From the NCBI RefSeq assembly GCF_000499845.2, contig NC_023758.2, positions 16,940,088 through 17,004,087 on the forward strand: a stretch of 64,000 nt of DNA, written 5' to 3'. The DNA is from Phaseolus vulgaris. Taxonomy: Eukaryota; Streptophyta; Magnoliopsida; Fabales; Fabaceae. The notes under the pieces are model-generated. The model had not been told where the DNA came from, searched no databases, and was given only the letters and a program-made list of their open reading frames with translations. Shown here piece after piece: positions 10,984 to 23,191 of the stretch (within the stretch, counting starts at the first letter, position 1; the number at the start of each line of letters is the position of its first letter). The position numbers and the translations under genes were made by a program.

Positions 10984-12178
10984 ATGTTTAAACTGGGGAA
11001 AACCTTAGACAACGAGACACAAGACCAAATCGCCAAGGTGATAAGTAGACATCTGGATGCATTTGCATGGTCTGCTTCAGACATGCCGGGGATTGACCCC
11101 GATTTCTTGTGCCATCGTTTAGCAATGGATCCCCAAGTCAGGCTAATCCGCCAGAGAAGGAGAAAGTTCAACGAGGAAAAGAGACAGGCGATCAAGGACG
11201 AAACGCAGAAACTCCTTGCAGCAGGCCACATCAGGGAGATCCAATATCCAGAATGGCTCGCCAACGTCATCCTGGTCAAGAAGAGCAGTGGGAAATGGCG
11301 GATGTGTGTTGACTTCACAGATCTGAATAAGGCCTGTCCAAAGGATTCTTATCCTTTGCAAAGTATAGACGCCCTGGTAGACAGTGCATCAGGGTGCAAG
11401 TTGCTCAGTTTTTTGGATGCCTTCTCAGGATACAACCAAATCAAAATGCACCCCATGGATGAGGAAAAGACTGCTTTCATGACGGAAAGGTCATGCTATT
11501 GCTACAAGGTGATGAGGAGCTGAAGAATGCGGGGGCCACGTACCAGAGGCTAATGGAGAAGGTGCTCGTCCCCATGCTCGGGAGGAATGTGCAGGCATAT
11601 GTTGACGACATGGTCGTAATGTTGCTGGAAAAGAGCAGGCACGTCGCTGATCTGGAAGAATTGTTCGTTACAATAGCCAGGTACAAGCTGAAACTGAATC
11701 CTGAGAAGTGTATTTTCGGTGTGGAGGCAGGGAAATTTCTGGGATTTCTCTTGTCGGAGAGGGGAATCGAGGCAAACCCCGACAAATGCGCCGCCATTCT
11801 GGCGATGAGGAGCCCTGCCACTGTGAAGGAGGTGCAGCAGCTCACAGGACGGGTGGCCGCTCTGTCCCGTTTCGTATCCGCCAGTGGAGAGAAGGGCGAC
11901 CCATATTTCCAATGCTTGAAGAGGAATAACAGGTTTGTCTGGACGAAGGAGTGTGAAGAAGCTTTTGTGAAGCTCAAAGAATACTTGGCGAGCCCACCGG
12001 TTCTGTGCAAACCTCAAGTGGCAACGCCCCTCAGGTTATATTTTGCCATAACTGAGAGGGCGATAAGTGCGGTGCTCGTCCAGGATCAAGATCACCGGGA
12101 TGAGGCTTTGATCGCCGGGATTCTGTTGGCAAAGGAGATGGGCGCAAAAGTGCTGATGGCCAAGAGTGATTCGTTTTA
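10984..12178 (+). pseudogene. Reverse transcriptase of element B, frameshifted, joined to truncated RNase H
   Basis: The first part (10984-11523) has the fingers and palm start (KWRMCVDFTDLNKACPKDSYPL, SFLDAFSGYNQI). A short net deletion of about 4 bases at about 11516-11521 removes the M-P-F-G motif and shifts frame. The second part (to about 12178) has YVDD, the catalytic palm motif, then the thumb and connection region. The usual Ty3 RNase H begins (AISAVLVQDQD) but breaks at about 12094 and continues directly as a different RNase H (EALIAGILLAKEMGA). The enzyme cannot be functional. Confidence 0.88.
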
Positions 12179-12362
12179 GTCACTGGGCAGATAACCGGCG
12201 AGTTTCAGGCCAAAGATCCGCAGATGGCGGCTTACCATGAGTATGTGCAGGAGTTGAGAAGGTCATTTGTTTTGTTTGAAGTGGTGCACGTGCCGAGAGA
12301 GCAGAATGCCCGAGCTGACTTGCTAGCCAAGCTCGCCAGTTCGGGCAAGGGGGGCAAATAGA
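12179..12362 (+). pseudogene. Second (archaeal-type) RNase H remnant of element B
   Basis: After a small frameshift the frame reads VTGQITGEFQAKDPQM, then VVHVPREQNARADLLAKLA, the C-terminal part of the extra RNase H found in Tat elements. It ends in an in-frame TAG at 12360 where the family continues toward the integrase. The Tat lineage is known to carry this added RNase H after its own. Here the first is mostly deleted and the second is fused to its stump. Confidence 0.75.
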
Positions 12363-13791
12363 GGACCGTTATTCAAGAAACTTTGAAGACACCTCGAGCG
12401 TTCGTGGCAGATCACCAGGTTCTTCATGTGTGCAAGTCAATGGAGGGAACGACGAGGAGTCATAGATCCTTGACTCAGGAGACTCTGAGGACGCCGAGAG
12501 TTAGTGCGCATCTAGCGGGAGCGACGAAGATGACTCAAGTTTGCGCTATCCATGAGCCAGATACATGGATAACGCCCTACCAGCGCTACATGGCGGATGG
12601 CGTGCTCGCAATGGACTCGACAGAGGCCAGAAAGATAAAGAAGAACTCCAGCAAGTTCACCCTCATCGACGGCGAGTTGTACAGGTTCGGTTTTACGCAC
12701 CCTCTTCTGGTATGCGTACACGGGGAGAAATGCGTGAGAATCATGGCTGAGCTTCACGAGGGGATCTGTGGGAATCAGATCGGGGGTCGAGCTTTGGCGA
12801 CAAGAACCCTCCGTGCAGGTTATTACTGGCCCACGATGAGGGAAGATTGCAAGAGATATGCCCAGCGTTGTAAGCAATGCCAGCAGCACGCCGATTGGCA
12901 CAAGGCGCCCCTAGAGGAGCTGAAGTCGATTTACAGCCCCTGGCCGTTCTATACGTGGGGAATCGATATTCTGGGACCTTTTCCTTTCGCGATCAGGCAG
13001 ATGAAGTATTTGGTTGTGGCGATCGAGTACTTCACGAAGTGGATTGAAGCGGAACCAGTGGCCCAGATCACCGCACACAAGATTCAGAGTTTTGTGTGGA
13101 AGAATATTGTATGCCGATTCGGCGTGCCCAAGCGTTTGGTATCAGATAATGGGACTCAGTTTGCAAGCCACCTGTTGAAGAAGCTGTGTGGGGATGTTGG
13201 GATTCAGCAGGTGTTTGCTTCTGTGGAGCACCCGCAAACGAACGGGCAAGTGGAGTTAGCCAACCGGGTCTTGTTGAGAGGGTTGAAGAGGAGGTTGGAG
13301 AAGGTCAAAGGGTCTCGGGCTGAAAAGGTCCCCCGTATAGTATGGGCGTACCATACCACCGAGCAATCAGGAACCCACGAAACCCCGTTTAGTTTGGTGT
13401 ATGGGTGTGATGCGATGATTCCAGTTGAAACCCAGGAAAGCTCGCCGAGATTCCAAAACTTCGTGGCGGAAGACTCGAATGAAGAGAGGAGAATGAACTT
13501 GGATTTGTTGGATGAGATCAGGGGGAAGCACGGGTGAAGGCCGAGGCAGTAAAGAGAAGAGTTGAGCGTAAGTACAACTCCGAAATAAGGCCAAGGCACT
13601 TCAGAGATGGTGACCTGGTGATGAGGAAGGCTCACCAGTACGAGATGGAGAACAAATTGTCACCCAAGTGGACAGGACCGTTTAGAATAACCAAAGCACT
13701 CGGGAACGGCGCCTACCGCTTGGAGACGCTGGAAGGAGGGGCGATTCCTCGCACCTGGAACGCCACCCATCTCAAGTTTTACTACAGTTAA
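12363..13791 (+). pseudogene. Integrase of element B, frameshift near C-terminus
   Basis: Linker, then a zinc domain ending CKQCQQH, then the D,D,E core: D in WGIDILGPF, D in VSDNGTQF, E in PQTNGQVELANR. The second His of the zinc domain is replaced: GNQIGG stands where the family has a His before IGG. At about 13531-13540 the frame shifts, and the C-terminal domain (GDLVMRKAHQ, KWTGPFRI, TWNATHLKFYY) ends at 13791. The same shift is in the duplicate copy, so it predates the duplication. It would have inserted the DNA copy; it is now broken. Confidence 0.85.
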
Positions 13792-14930
13792 GGCATTGTA
13801 AGTAGCAATTAACTCGAACAGTTTAAGATGTATCAGTTTAAACAATTTTTCAAGGGGGCACTCTTTTTTCCCTAAGGAGGGTTTTTGACGAGGCCACGCA
13901 ATAAAGAAGGTTTTGAAGTTTATCGAAGTTTCCCAGTTATTAAGTTTGCATGCTCATCGTTTTCTAAGTTTTTGGAAATAGATTTTATCGCCCTTGTGTA
14001 GTTTTAAACAATGGTGAATCTAAATCGCATGCATCCAGTACAAAGTTTTCAAAGTATGAAGTTTTGAACCCTCATCGCCACCTGGCGATTGGAGGTGCAA
14101 GTTAAAGTTTTAAGTCCTCATCGAGCTGAAAAGGTCCCCCGTATAGTATGGGCGTACCATACCACCGAGCAATCAAGAACCCACGAAACCCCGTTTAGTT
14201 TGGTGTATGGGTGTGATGCGATGATTCCAGTTGAAACCCAGGAAAGCTCGCCGAGATTCCAAAACTTCGTGGCGGAAGACTCGAATGAAGAGAGGAGAAT
14301 GAACTTGGATTTGTTGGATGAGGTCAGGGGGAAGCACGGGTGAAGGCCGAGGCAGTAAAGAGAAGAGTTGAGCGTAAGTACAACTCCGAAATAAGGCCAA
14401 GGCACTTCAGAGATGGTGACCTGGTGATGAGGAAGGCTCACCAGTACGAGATGGAGAACAAATTGTCACCCAAGTGGACAGGACCGTTTAGAATAACCAA
14501 AGCACTCGGGAACGGCGCCTACCGCTTGGAGACGCTGGAAGGAGGGGCGATTCCTCGCACCTGGAACGCCACCCATCTCAAGTTTTACTACAGTTAAGGC
14601 ATTGTAAGTAGCAATTAACTCGAACAGTTTAAGATGTATCAGTTTAAACAATTTTTCAAGGGGGCACTCTTTTTTCCCTAAGGAGGGTTTTTGACGAGGC
14701 CACGCAATAAAGAAGGTTTTGAAGTTTATCGAAGTTTCCCAGTTATTAAGTTTGCATGCTCATCGTTTTCTAAGTTTTTGGAAATAGATTTTATCGCCCT
14801 TGTGTAGTTTTAAACAATGGTGAATCTAAATCGCATGCATCCAGTACAAAGTTTTCAAAGTATGAAGTTTTGAACCCTCATCGCCACCTGGCGATTGGAG
14901 GTGCAAGTTAAAGTTTTAAGTCCTCATCGC
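13319..14930 (+). repeat. 806-bp direct tandem duplication inside element B
   Basis: 13319-14124 is repeated at 14125-14930 with an offset of exactly 806. I saw two substitutions (A/G in the codon giving LDEIRG versus LDEVRG, and CAGG/CAAG nearby). The unit covers the integrase C-terminus and 3' flank. The junction shows almost no shared sequence beyond a few bases. Confidence 0.92.
14125..14597 (+). pseudogene. Duplicate integrase C-terminus of element B
   Basis: Second copy of the integrase C-terminal part, starting at AEKVPRIVWAYHTTEQS and ending LKFYY at 14597, with the same internal frameshift as the first copy. It lacks the zinc domain and the catalytic core and has no start of its own. 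Confidence 0.88.
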
Positions 14931-15447
14931 CACATGGCGATCGGAGGCACATGAATAAAGTTTTTTAAGTCCACACTGCCACCCGGCGATCGGAGGCACA
15001 AGTATAAAACTTTCTGACCGCCATCTGGTGAGAAAGAGATTGAAAAGACCTCCTCGCCTCGAGCGGGTGTAGGCGAGAAAGAGATTAAAAAGACCTCCTC
15101 GCCTCGAGCGAGTGCAGGCAAGAAAGAGATCGAAAAGACCTCCTCGCCTCGAGCGAGTGCAGGCAAGAAAAGTTTAAAGTCCTCCTCGCCCTGAGCGAGT
15201 ACAGGAAAGAGCAAATCATAAGACCTCTTTGCGTAAGCAAATTGAGGCAAGTTGAAAGTCCTCAGTGCATCCAGGGGAGGAGGAGATGTAACCCCTGGGC
15301 AAGTTGAGGCATCAGGAAAAGTCCTTCTCACCCTCGAGTGAGTTCAGGCAAGAAGAAGCTGAAAAGTCAGGGGTGTTAATGATCTTAAGTATGGGAAAGA
15401 AGGGTCGGTGAAAACGCCTTTCCCCTTGAGTGAAACATCAATATTGA
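14931..15447 (+). repeat. GC-rich minisatellite in 3' internal region of element B
   Basis: The motif around CCTCCTCGCCTCGAGCGAGT recurs at 15046, 15091 and 15136 (period 45 bases) and more loosely at about 15178, 15220 and 15325. The flanks carry degenerate CATCGCCACCTGGCGATTGG-like blocks (first at 14070 and 14876, then 14925 and 14978). No gene is visible. Confidence 0.8.
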
Positions 15448-15452
15448 CCTAG
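15448..15452. repeat. Target site duplication of element C, left copy
   Basis: CCTAG immediately before the TG of the left LTR; the same five bases follow the right LTR at 23187-23191. Confidence 0.92.
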
Positions 15453-16476
15453 TGAAGTGATTCCAATAGCAAAGAAGAGAATGATTCTTGACATTCTTAG
15501 GAATCAACTTGAGTTGGACAATTGTTAGGCACTTTTTCTTAGAATTGGATCAATGTTCTAAGTCAAGAACTCACCAAAACTAGCACCAAATCCAAACTCA
15601 TGTGGAAGTTCCTCATATTGTCAAATTGAACCAACAAAAAGAGGTAAAACTCAAAAGCACCGAACAGAATTGAATAAGAATCAAAATGAACCGAACAAAA
15701 TGAATTAAAAGGCAAAGAACTGAAAAGGATTGCTGGAAAATAAGAACAGCCGAACCATAAACTCAAGAACACAAGACAGAATTTCAAGGAAACAAGCTTA
15801 AACATGAACAATTGAAAGAGAAGGAAGGAAGGAGAAAAGAATGCTCATGAAGATGGATGTAAGGTTGGATGATCACGCCACTAGAAGGATGGTTGCTCCT
15901 AGATGAGTGTGCTACCGCCACTTGAGGACACCATGGATCCTTCAAGATAAGACTAGAGAAGAAGGCTCAAAAGCTCTCCAATGCTCACTCAAAATTTGAG
16001 TATAGTTTCTTTACTCTAAATTCCAATCTAAAAAATACAAAGGGAGCACCTCTATTTATAGCCTAAGGTGCTGAAATGCAAGCTACACAAATTCAAAAAC
16101 TCCCTCCTAAAAAGCTTCTAGAATCGGCGCCAAAAACAATGCATGAGGAAGGTGTGACCTCTTCCTTCACTTTGGCACCTCCTATTCTACTCCTACACCT
16201 ATCTACTAACGCACCCCCCCCCCTCCTAAAGCTCCTAACTAAAGCCTAAAAGATGCTATAACAATAGAGGTTTCTAATGTTTCCCTCTAAGCACCTTCAA
16301 CCAAAGAAATTACAAAAAGAGAAAATAATTATCCCCTAGCTCCTAAAGCTTTGAACATGCTTCTTGTAAGCCTTTGAGGTGGGCTTTGACCTCCATGGGC
16401 GTCTTCTATTTATGCCTCTACCTCTTCTTGATCTTGTTGATTGGCCTCCATGTCCACTTGAGCTTGATCTCCATCA
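15453..16476 (-). repeat. 3' LTR of element C (1024 bp)
   Basis: TG...CA termini, pairs with 22162-23186. Differences seen include the third to fourth base of the terminus (TGAAG versus TGATG) and the length of a C run near 16210. A TATA box stands near 16055 on the minus strand. The hairpin of element A's U3 is not conserved here. Confidence 0.93.
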
Positions 16477-19400
16477 TACTCCCCGAGTTGGAGAGAATTC
16501 GACCACGAATTCTGGAGACCTACAGAAAAAGGAGTTAGATCGCTGACATTAAAAGTATGACTACCTAAGAATGTATCAGGCATATCTAACTCATAAGCAT
16601 TATCATTAATCCTCTTGAGGATTTGGAAAGGTCTATCCCCTCGAGGCATTAGTTTGGACTTCCTTTGAGTAGGAAAACGATCCTTCCTCAAGTGAAGCCA
16701 AACCCAATCACCCTCATCAAACAACAATGCTTTTCTCCTTTTATTGGCAAGTTCAGCATACTTGCCAACCTTCTTCTCAATTCTCTTCTTGATGTCTTTA
16801 TGCAAAGTTTTCACAAAAGAAGCTTTTTCATCCCCATCTTTGCACAAGACATCTCCAAGAAGGGGAATAGGAAGAAGATCAAGAGGTGTTAGGGGATTAA
16901 ACCCATAGACAACCTCAAAAGGAGAATGTGAGGTGGTAGAATTTACTACACGATTATATGCAAACTCAACATGGGGTAGTAAATTCTCCCACACTCTAGG
17001 ATTCCCCGAAATAAAACATCTCAATAGTTGTCCCAAAGTTCTATTCACCACCTCGGTTTGACCATCAGTTTGTGGGTGGCAAGTGGTAGAAAATAAAAGC
17101 TTAGTCCCAAGCTTGCCCCACAAGGTCTTCCAAAAGTGACTCAAGAACTTGGGATCTCTATCGGAAACTATAGATCTAGGGATCCCATGCAAGCGAACAA
17201 CTTCTTGGAAGAAGAGGTTTGCAATGTGGCATGCATCATCCACTTTGTGGCAAGGAATAAAGTGAGCCATCTTTGGAAAACGATCCACTACCACAAAAAT
17301 GGAGTCCTTTCCCTTTGATGTCTTGGGTAAGCCTAAGATGAAATCCATAGATATATCTACCCAAGGCATTGAAGGGATAGGAAGAGGAGTATATAGACCA
17401 TGGGGATGCATCTTAGACTTATCTTTGCGGCAAGCTATGCACTTATCACACAAACTATGAACATGTTTATGCATATGAGGCCAAAAGAAATGTTCATGCA
17501 ACACATCCAAAGTTTTAGCAACCCCAAAATGTCCCATTAAACCCCCCTCGTGAGCTTCTCTAACAAGAGATAATCTAATAGAGCATTGAGGAACACAAAG
17601 ACGTTTTCCTTTAAAAAGAAAGCCATCTTGTATAAAAAAGTCTTTGTGTCCTCCCTTAAGACACTCTTGATAGATGAGAGAAAAATCAAGGTCATCATGA
17701 TAAAGTTCCTTAATGTGATCAAAACCAAGATATTGAGAGATTAAAAGATTTAGCAAAGTGTATCTTCTAGAAAGAGCATCCGCCACAATGTTTACTTTGT
17801 CTTGCTTGTGTTTGATCACATAAGGAAATTGCTCAATGAATTCCACCCACTTAGCATGCCTCTTGTTAAGCTTGTTTTGGCTTTTCAAATATTTAAGAAA
17901 TTCATGATCACTATGTATCACAAACTCTTTGGGAAAAGATAGTGTTGCCAAGTGAACAAAGCCCTAACAAGTGCATATAATTCTTTATCATAAGTGGAAT
18001 AATTGAGATGACTTCCCTTCAATTTCTCACTAAAATAGGCTATGGGGTGGCCCTCTTGAAGGAGAACAGCCCCAATACCTATGCTAGAAGCATCACACTC
18101 AATCTCAAATGTCTTAGTGAAATTAGGAAGGGCCAAGATGGGGAGCATTAGTCAATTTTTCTTTCAAAGTTTCAAAAGCTTTTTGTTGTGCTTCTCCCCA
18201 TTGAAAGACCACATCCTTTTTCACTATGTCATTGAGTGGTGCGGCAATGGTACCAAAGTTTGGGAAAAATCTTCTATAGAAAGAAGCAAGTCCATGAAAA
18301 CTTCGGACCTCATTCAAAGATTTCGGTGTAGGCCAATTTTGAATGGCCATCACCTTTGTTTTGTCCACATGGACCCCTTTGCAACTCACAACAAACCCTA
18401 GGAATTCTATATGATTAAGAGCAAACATACATTTAGCAATATTAGCATACAAATGTTCCTTCTTAAGGGTTTCTAAAACTTGCCTAACATGCAACCTATG
18501 GTCATCCAAAGATAAATGAGAATGTCATCAAAGTAAACAACAACAAACTTACCAATGAATGGTCTAAGAACATGATGCATGAGGCGCATGAAGGTACTTG
18601 GTGCATTAGTTAGACCAAAAGGCATAACTAACCACTCATATAAACCAAAGTTGGTCTTAAAAGCCGTCTTCCATTCATCACTCGGTTTGATACGGATTTG
18701 ATTGTAGCCGCTTTTAAGATCAATCTTTGAAAAGATTTTTGAACCATGTAATTCATCCAACAAATCATCTAGTCTAGGGATGGGATGCCTATACTTAATT
18801 GTGATGTTATTGATGGCCCTACAATCCGAACACATTCGCCATGTGCCATCCTTTTTTGGCACTAAGATGATAGGCATAGCACAATGACTCATGCTATCTT
18901 GAACCCACCCTTTCTCAATCAAAGCATCACCTTGTTGGCGAATTTCCTTGGTTTCACTTGGATTGGTCCTATATGCTGGACGGTTTGGTAAAGAAGAGCC
19001 CGATATCAAATCAATTTGGTGCTCAATCCCTCTCAAAGGTGGAAGTCCATTTGGAGGATATTGAAACACATCTTGAAACTCTTCTACCAAATTTTCCAAG
19101 CAATGAGGACTATCAACAAGTGCTTCTACCTTAAGAGTTCTAGGGATGGCTAAAAAAAGAGGATGATGAGCCACTAGTTCCCTTTCAATCTCACGCCTAG
19201 ACACAAGGAGTGTAGGCTTAGAACTCTTATCTTTTGTATCTTTTTTATCTTTTTCACTCTCCCTCTTTTTCTTCATGATAACTTGGTCCTCATGGACTTC
19301 TCTTGGAGAGAGAGATTTTAAAGTAACCTTGTGACCATGGAATTCAAAAGATAGTTTGTTGGTAAAGCCATCATGTAAAACTTTTCTATCAAATTGCCAA

Positions 19401-20917
19401 GGCCTTCCCAAAAGAACATGAGTGGCTTCCATGGGCACAACATCACATAATACCTCATCTTTGTATTTTCCAATTGAGAAATGGATGAGGACTTGTTTAT
19501 TAACAACTATTTCTCCTACCTCACTAAGCCATTGTAATTTGTAGGGCTTTGTATGAGAGATAGTAGGCAATCCAAGCTTATCTACTACTCTTGTATTAGC
19601 CACATTTGCACAACTACCCCCATCCACTATCAAAGAGCAAATGTTGTTTTGAATAAGACATCTTGTATGGAAAATATTTTCCCTTTAACTTTCATCAAAA
19701 GGTTGTGAAATTTGTCCAAGAAGTCTTCTCACAACTAACAAATCCCCTTCAAGTGGACATTCGCTCTCTTCCTCACTAGATGCATGAGAATGCAATGAAT
19801 GCTTAGGAGAATCCGAATCATGCTCACTAACTACAATGCCCTCATGCATGTACATACTTCGTTTTGAAGGACAATTTGCAGCTATATGACCATAACCCAT
19901 ACATTTAAAGCATTTAGTATTAGACGTTCTAGTGGGAGATTTAGGCCTAGAAGTAGATGGCTTAGTTTCCTTGGGTTTGAAAGAAGAATCTTTGGAAGGA
20001 TGTTTAGAAAAAGAATTTTTGTTTCTCCAAGACTTGGAGTAGTATCCATCATTGGAAGCATTTTTGAAAGAGTTTTTCTTAGCAAGTTGGGCTTCCACCT
20101 TCATTGCAAGATGAACTAAAGAGCCCAATGATGAATACTCTTGTAACTCAACAATGTCTTGAATATCCTTCCTAAGACCACTCACAAACCTAGCAATCAT
20201 AGCTTCCTCACTTTCTTCTAATTCAATTTTAAGCACAAGCGTCTCTAGCTCCTTATAATATTCATCCACATTTAGCGTGCCTTGTTGAAACCGTTGGAGT
20301 CTCAACATGAGGTCTTTCCTAAAATGTGGGGGCACAAACCTAGCACGCATATGATCCTTTAAAGAGTTCCAAGAGTCCACGGGAGGACCCTTGTGATAGA
20401 TAATGTCCTTTACAATTCCATGCCACCATTTCATGGCATAATCACTAAACTCTAGGGTGGCTAGCTTAAGCTTATGCTCATCTTGGATCTCATGGATCTC
20501 AAATATTTGTTCACACTTAGCCTCCCAATCTAAATATACATTAGGATCACTAGAGCCATTAAAACAAGGAAGCTTGACCGAAGGAAGCCTAGACTTTGCA
20601 TCATGATAGAAGCCATTGCCGTAGTGATGTCTTTCCCCTTGATGATGATGTCTTTGTCCATGGAATTGAGGTGGAGTTCTCCTTCTCCTATGCTCATCTT
20701 CACGGCCAAAATCATTTGAAGAGGCCCTTGTTGAAGGTCTATGTGAATGATGCTCATCATGGATTGAAGGAGATGGTCTAGCTTGTTGCACCTCCATCTT
20801 TTGCAATTTCTCTTCCGAGCGTCTAATGGTTCTTTGTGCTTCATGTAATTCACCAAGGATTGAAGCTTTGGAAGGAGAATTCTACTTGTAGGATGCATCA
20901 CTTGAAAAGCCAGCCAT
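16410..20917 (-). pseudogene. gag-pol of element C: three nonsense changes, three frameshifts
   Basis: Colinear with the 1545-residue frame of element A, starting at ATG 20917. Nonsense codons: TAG at codon 12 (element A has CAG), TAA at 19685-19687 (A has CAA), and an early terminal TAA at 16410-16412 (A has CAA). Frameshifts: loss of 7 bases just after the YFDD motif near 18515, one extra G near 18141, and one lost A near 17937. Zinc knuckle, protease, RT, RNase H and integrase motifs are otherwise recognisable. It cannot make a full polyprotein but could serve as a template for proteins supplied by an intact copy. Confidence 0.9.
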
Positions 20918-22161
20918 TTGTAATTCAAAAACAGAAAACACACAAAAAACAGTAAACAAGTCAAGAAACAAAAAAAATAGCAAAAACAGTGAGTGTTTCA
21001 AAGCAAACTACCGAAGTGAATTTAGGCAGAAAAATTTAGGTCACTCTCAAAGAAATAATGTCCTTGCACCAATCTGATCTTGAGGCCTTGGAATCCTCAA
21101 ATGAAAGATGTCAAAGCAAGCACACCAATCTCAAAGTCAACCACCACAAAACCAATGAAGCAATAAAGACAAACAAGAAAAAGTATAAGCAAAGAAAGGC
21201 TAGAACAAAAGGAATACTAGATGTTTGACAAACTCAAAGATTAATGAACAAAATACAAGCAAGAAAATTAAAGAACTCAACGAGAAAGTAGGCACACAAA
21301 AGAATACTTAAAGAAAAGCACTAGAGTAGATGAAGAAAACAAAAATTAGCTACTAGAAAATATTTTTTTATGCAAACTGTGCTTGATGTTCACTGATTTA
21401 ACTGGAATGATATAGAGCGAACTGGATTATGAAATTTAAACCACAGAAACTTCAAGATGTTAACTCAATAATGGCACTGGAATCACTTAGAAACAGTAAG
21501 CCAATTAATTGAGATAAATTTTTCAAAATCGCTGCCAGATTACCGTATTCTTTTCGGCAGAATTGTACACTTTTTTTTATTTTATTTATCATTTTTTGTG
21601 TACTTTGAATTTTTGAGTAATTCTTTTTTCTATGCTTTTATAACACTTTGAATAACACAAATCCAGAATTTAAGAATTTTCCAGTGAGTAAATCAATTAC
21701 AATAAGGAAAAACAGTAAGCACTTTTCAGAAAAACAGAGGAATCCTAATAAGAATGAAAAAAAGAATTATGAACTAGCAAAGACATAATGGAAAATGATG
21801 TATAGGAACTTGTATAGGTCTAGAATACAAGTATGAACTCAATCTAAAACAGAAAATGCACAAAGGATCAATATCAAATTCAGAAAATTATATGACACTA
21901 AAGCAAGAAACAATCAAAAGCAATAAAAGTACTACTAGAAGTGATGACAATTATGGAAAAAAAAGACTAAGACAAAACTTGTATGGATTCAAAAAAGAAA
22001 ATACTCAAACATATGATAGGCACAAAAATTAAAACAGCAAGCAATACTCAAATAAGCCTAAAACAGAACCTTAAATTGCAAGAAATTAAAGAGCTCTTGA
22101 AATTAAAGTGCTACACAACTCAACAATTAAACAAGAACACACCTAAACTCTTGATACCACA
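20918..22161 (-). other. 5' leader and primer binding site of element C
   Basis: Untranslated leader homologous to that of element A. The primer site tggtatcaagag lies at 22148-22159 on the minus strand, two bases from the LTR. No coding frame is supported. Confidence 0.8.
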
Positions 22162-23186
22162 TGATGTGATTCCAATAGCAAAGAAGAGAATGATTCTTGA
22201 CATTCTTAGGAATCAACTTGAGTTGGACAATTGTTAGGCACTTTTTCTTAGAATTGGATCAATGTTCTAAGTCAAGAACTCACCAAAACTAGCACCAAAT
22301 CCAAACTCACATGGAAGTTCCTCATATTGTCAAATTGAACCAACAAAAAGAGGTAAAACTCAAAAGCACCGAACAGAATTGAATAAGAATCAAAATGAAC
22401 CGAACAAAATGAATTAAAAGGCAAAGAACTGAAAAGGATTGCTGGAAAATAAGAACAGCCGAACCATAAACTCAAGAACACAAGACAGAATTTCAAGGAA
22501 ACAAGTTTAAACATGAACAATTGAAAGAGAAGGAAGGAAGGAGAAAAGAATGCTCATGAAGATGGATGTAAGGTTGGATGATCACGCAACTAGAAGGATG
22601 GTTGCTCCTAGATGAGTATGCTACCGCCACTTGAGGACACCATGGATCCTTCAAGATAAGACTAGAGAAGAAGGCTCAAAAGCTCTCCAATGCTCACTCA
22701 AAATTTGAGTATAGTTTCTTTACTCTAAATTCCAATCTGAAAAATACAAAGGGAGCACCTCTATTTATAGCCTAAGGTGCTGAAATGCAAGCTACACAAA
22801 TTCAAAATCTCCCTCCTAAAAAGCTTCTAGAATCGGCGCCAAAAACAATGCATGAGGAAGGTGTGACCTCTTCCTTCACTTTGGCACCTCCTATTCTACT
22901 CCTACACCTATCTACTAATGCACCCCCCCCCCCTCCTAAAGCTCCTAACTAAAGCCTAAAAGATGCTATAACAATAGAGGTTTCTAATGTTTCCCTCTAA
23001 GCACCTTCAACCAAAGAAATTACAAAAAGAGAAAATAATTGTCCCCTAGCTCCTAAAGCTTTGAACATGCTTCTTGTAAGCCTTTGAGGTGGGCTTTGAC
23101 CTCCATGGGCGTCTTCTATTTGCGCCTCTACCTCTTCTTGATCTTGATGATTGGCCTCCATGTCCACTTGAGCTTGATCTCCATCA
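22162..23186 (-). repeat. 5' LTR of element C (1025 bp)
   Basis: Complete LTR with TG...CA termini, followed by the target duplication. Minus-strand TATA box near 22764 (ctataaatag in a ggctataaatagag setting). Confidence 0.93.
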
Positions 23187-23191
23187 CCTAG
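23187..23191. repeat. Target site duplication of element C, right copy
   Basis: CCTAG directly after the LTR; the sequence of element B resumes here. Confidence 0.92.

Larger units (their letters stand above)
15453..23186 (-). mobile_element. Element C: second CRM-like Ty3/gypsy copy, complete but mutated
   Basis: 7734 bp, minus strand: 5' LTR 22162-23186, primer site 22148-22159, broken gag-pol, polypurine tract 16477-16487, 3' LTR 15453-16476, and CCTAG duplications on both sides. It is the same family as element A and colinear with it throughout. The LTRs differ at about a dozen positions by eye. It is inserted in element B downstream of the duplicated integrase. Confidence 0.95.
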
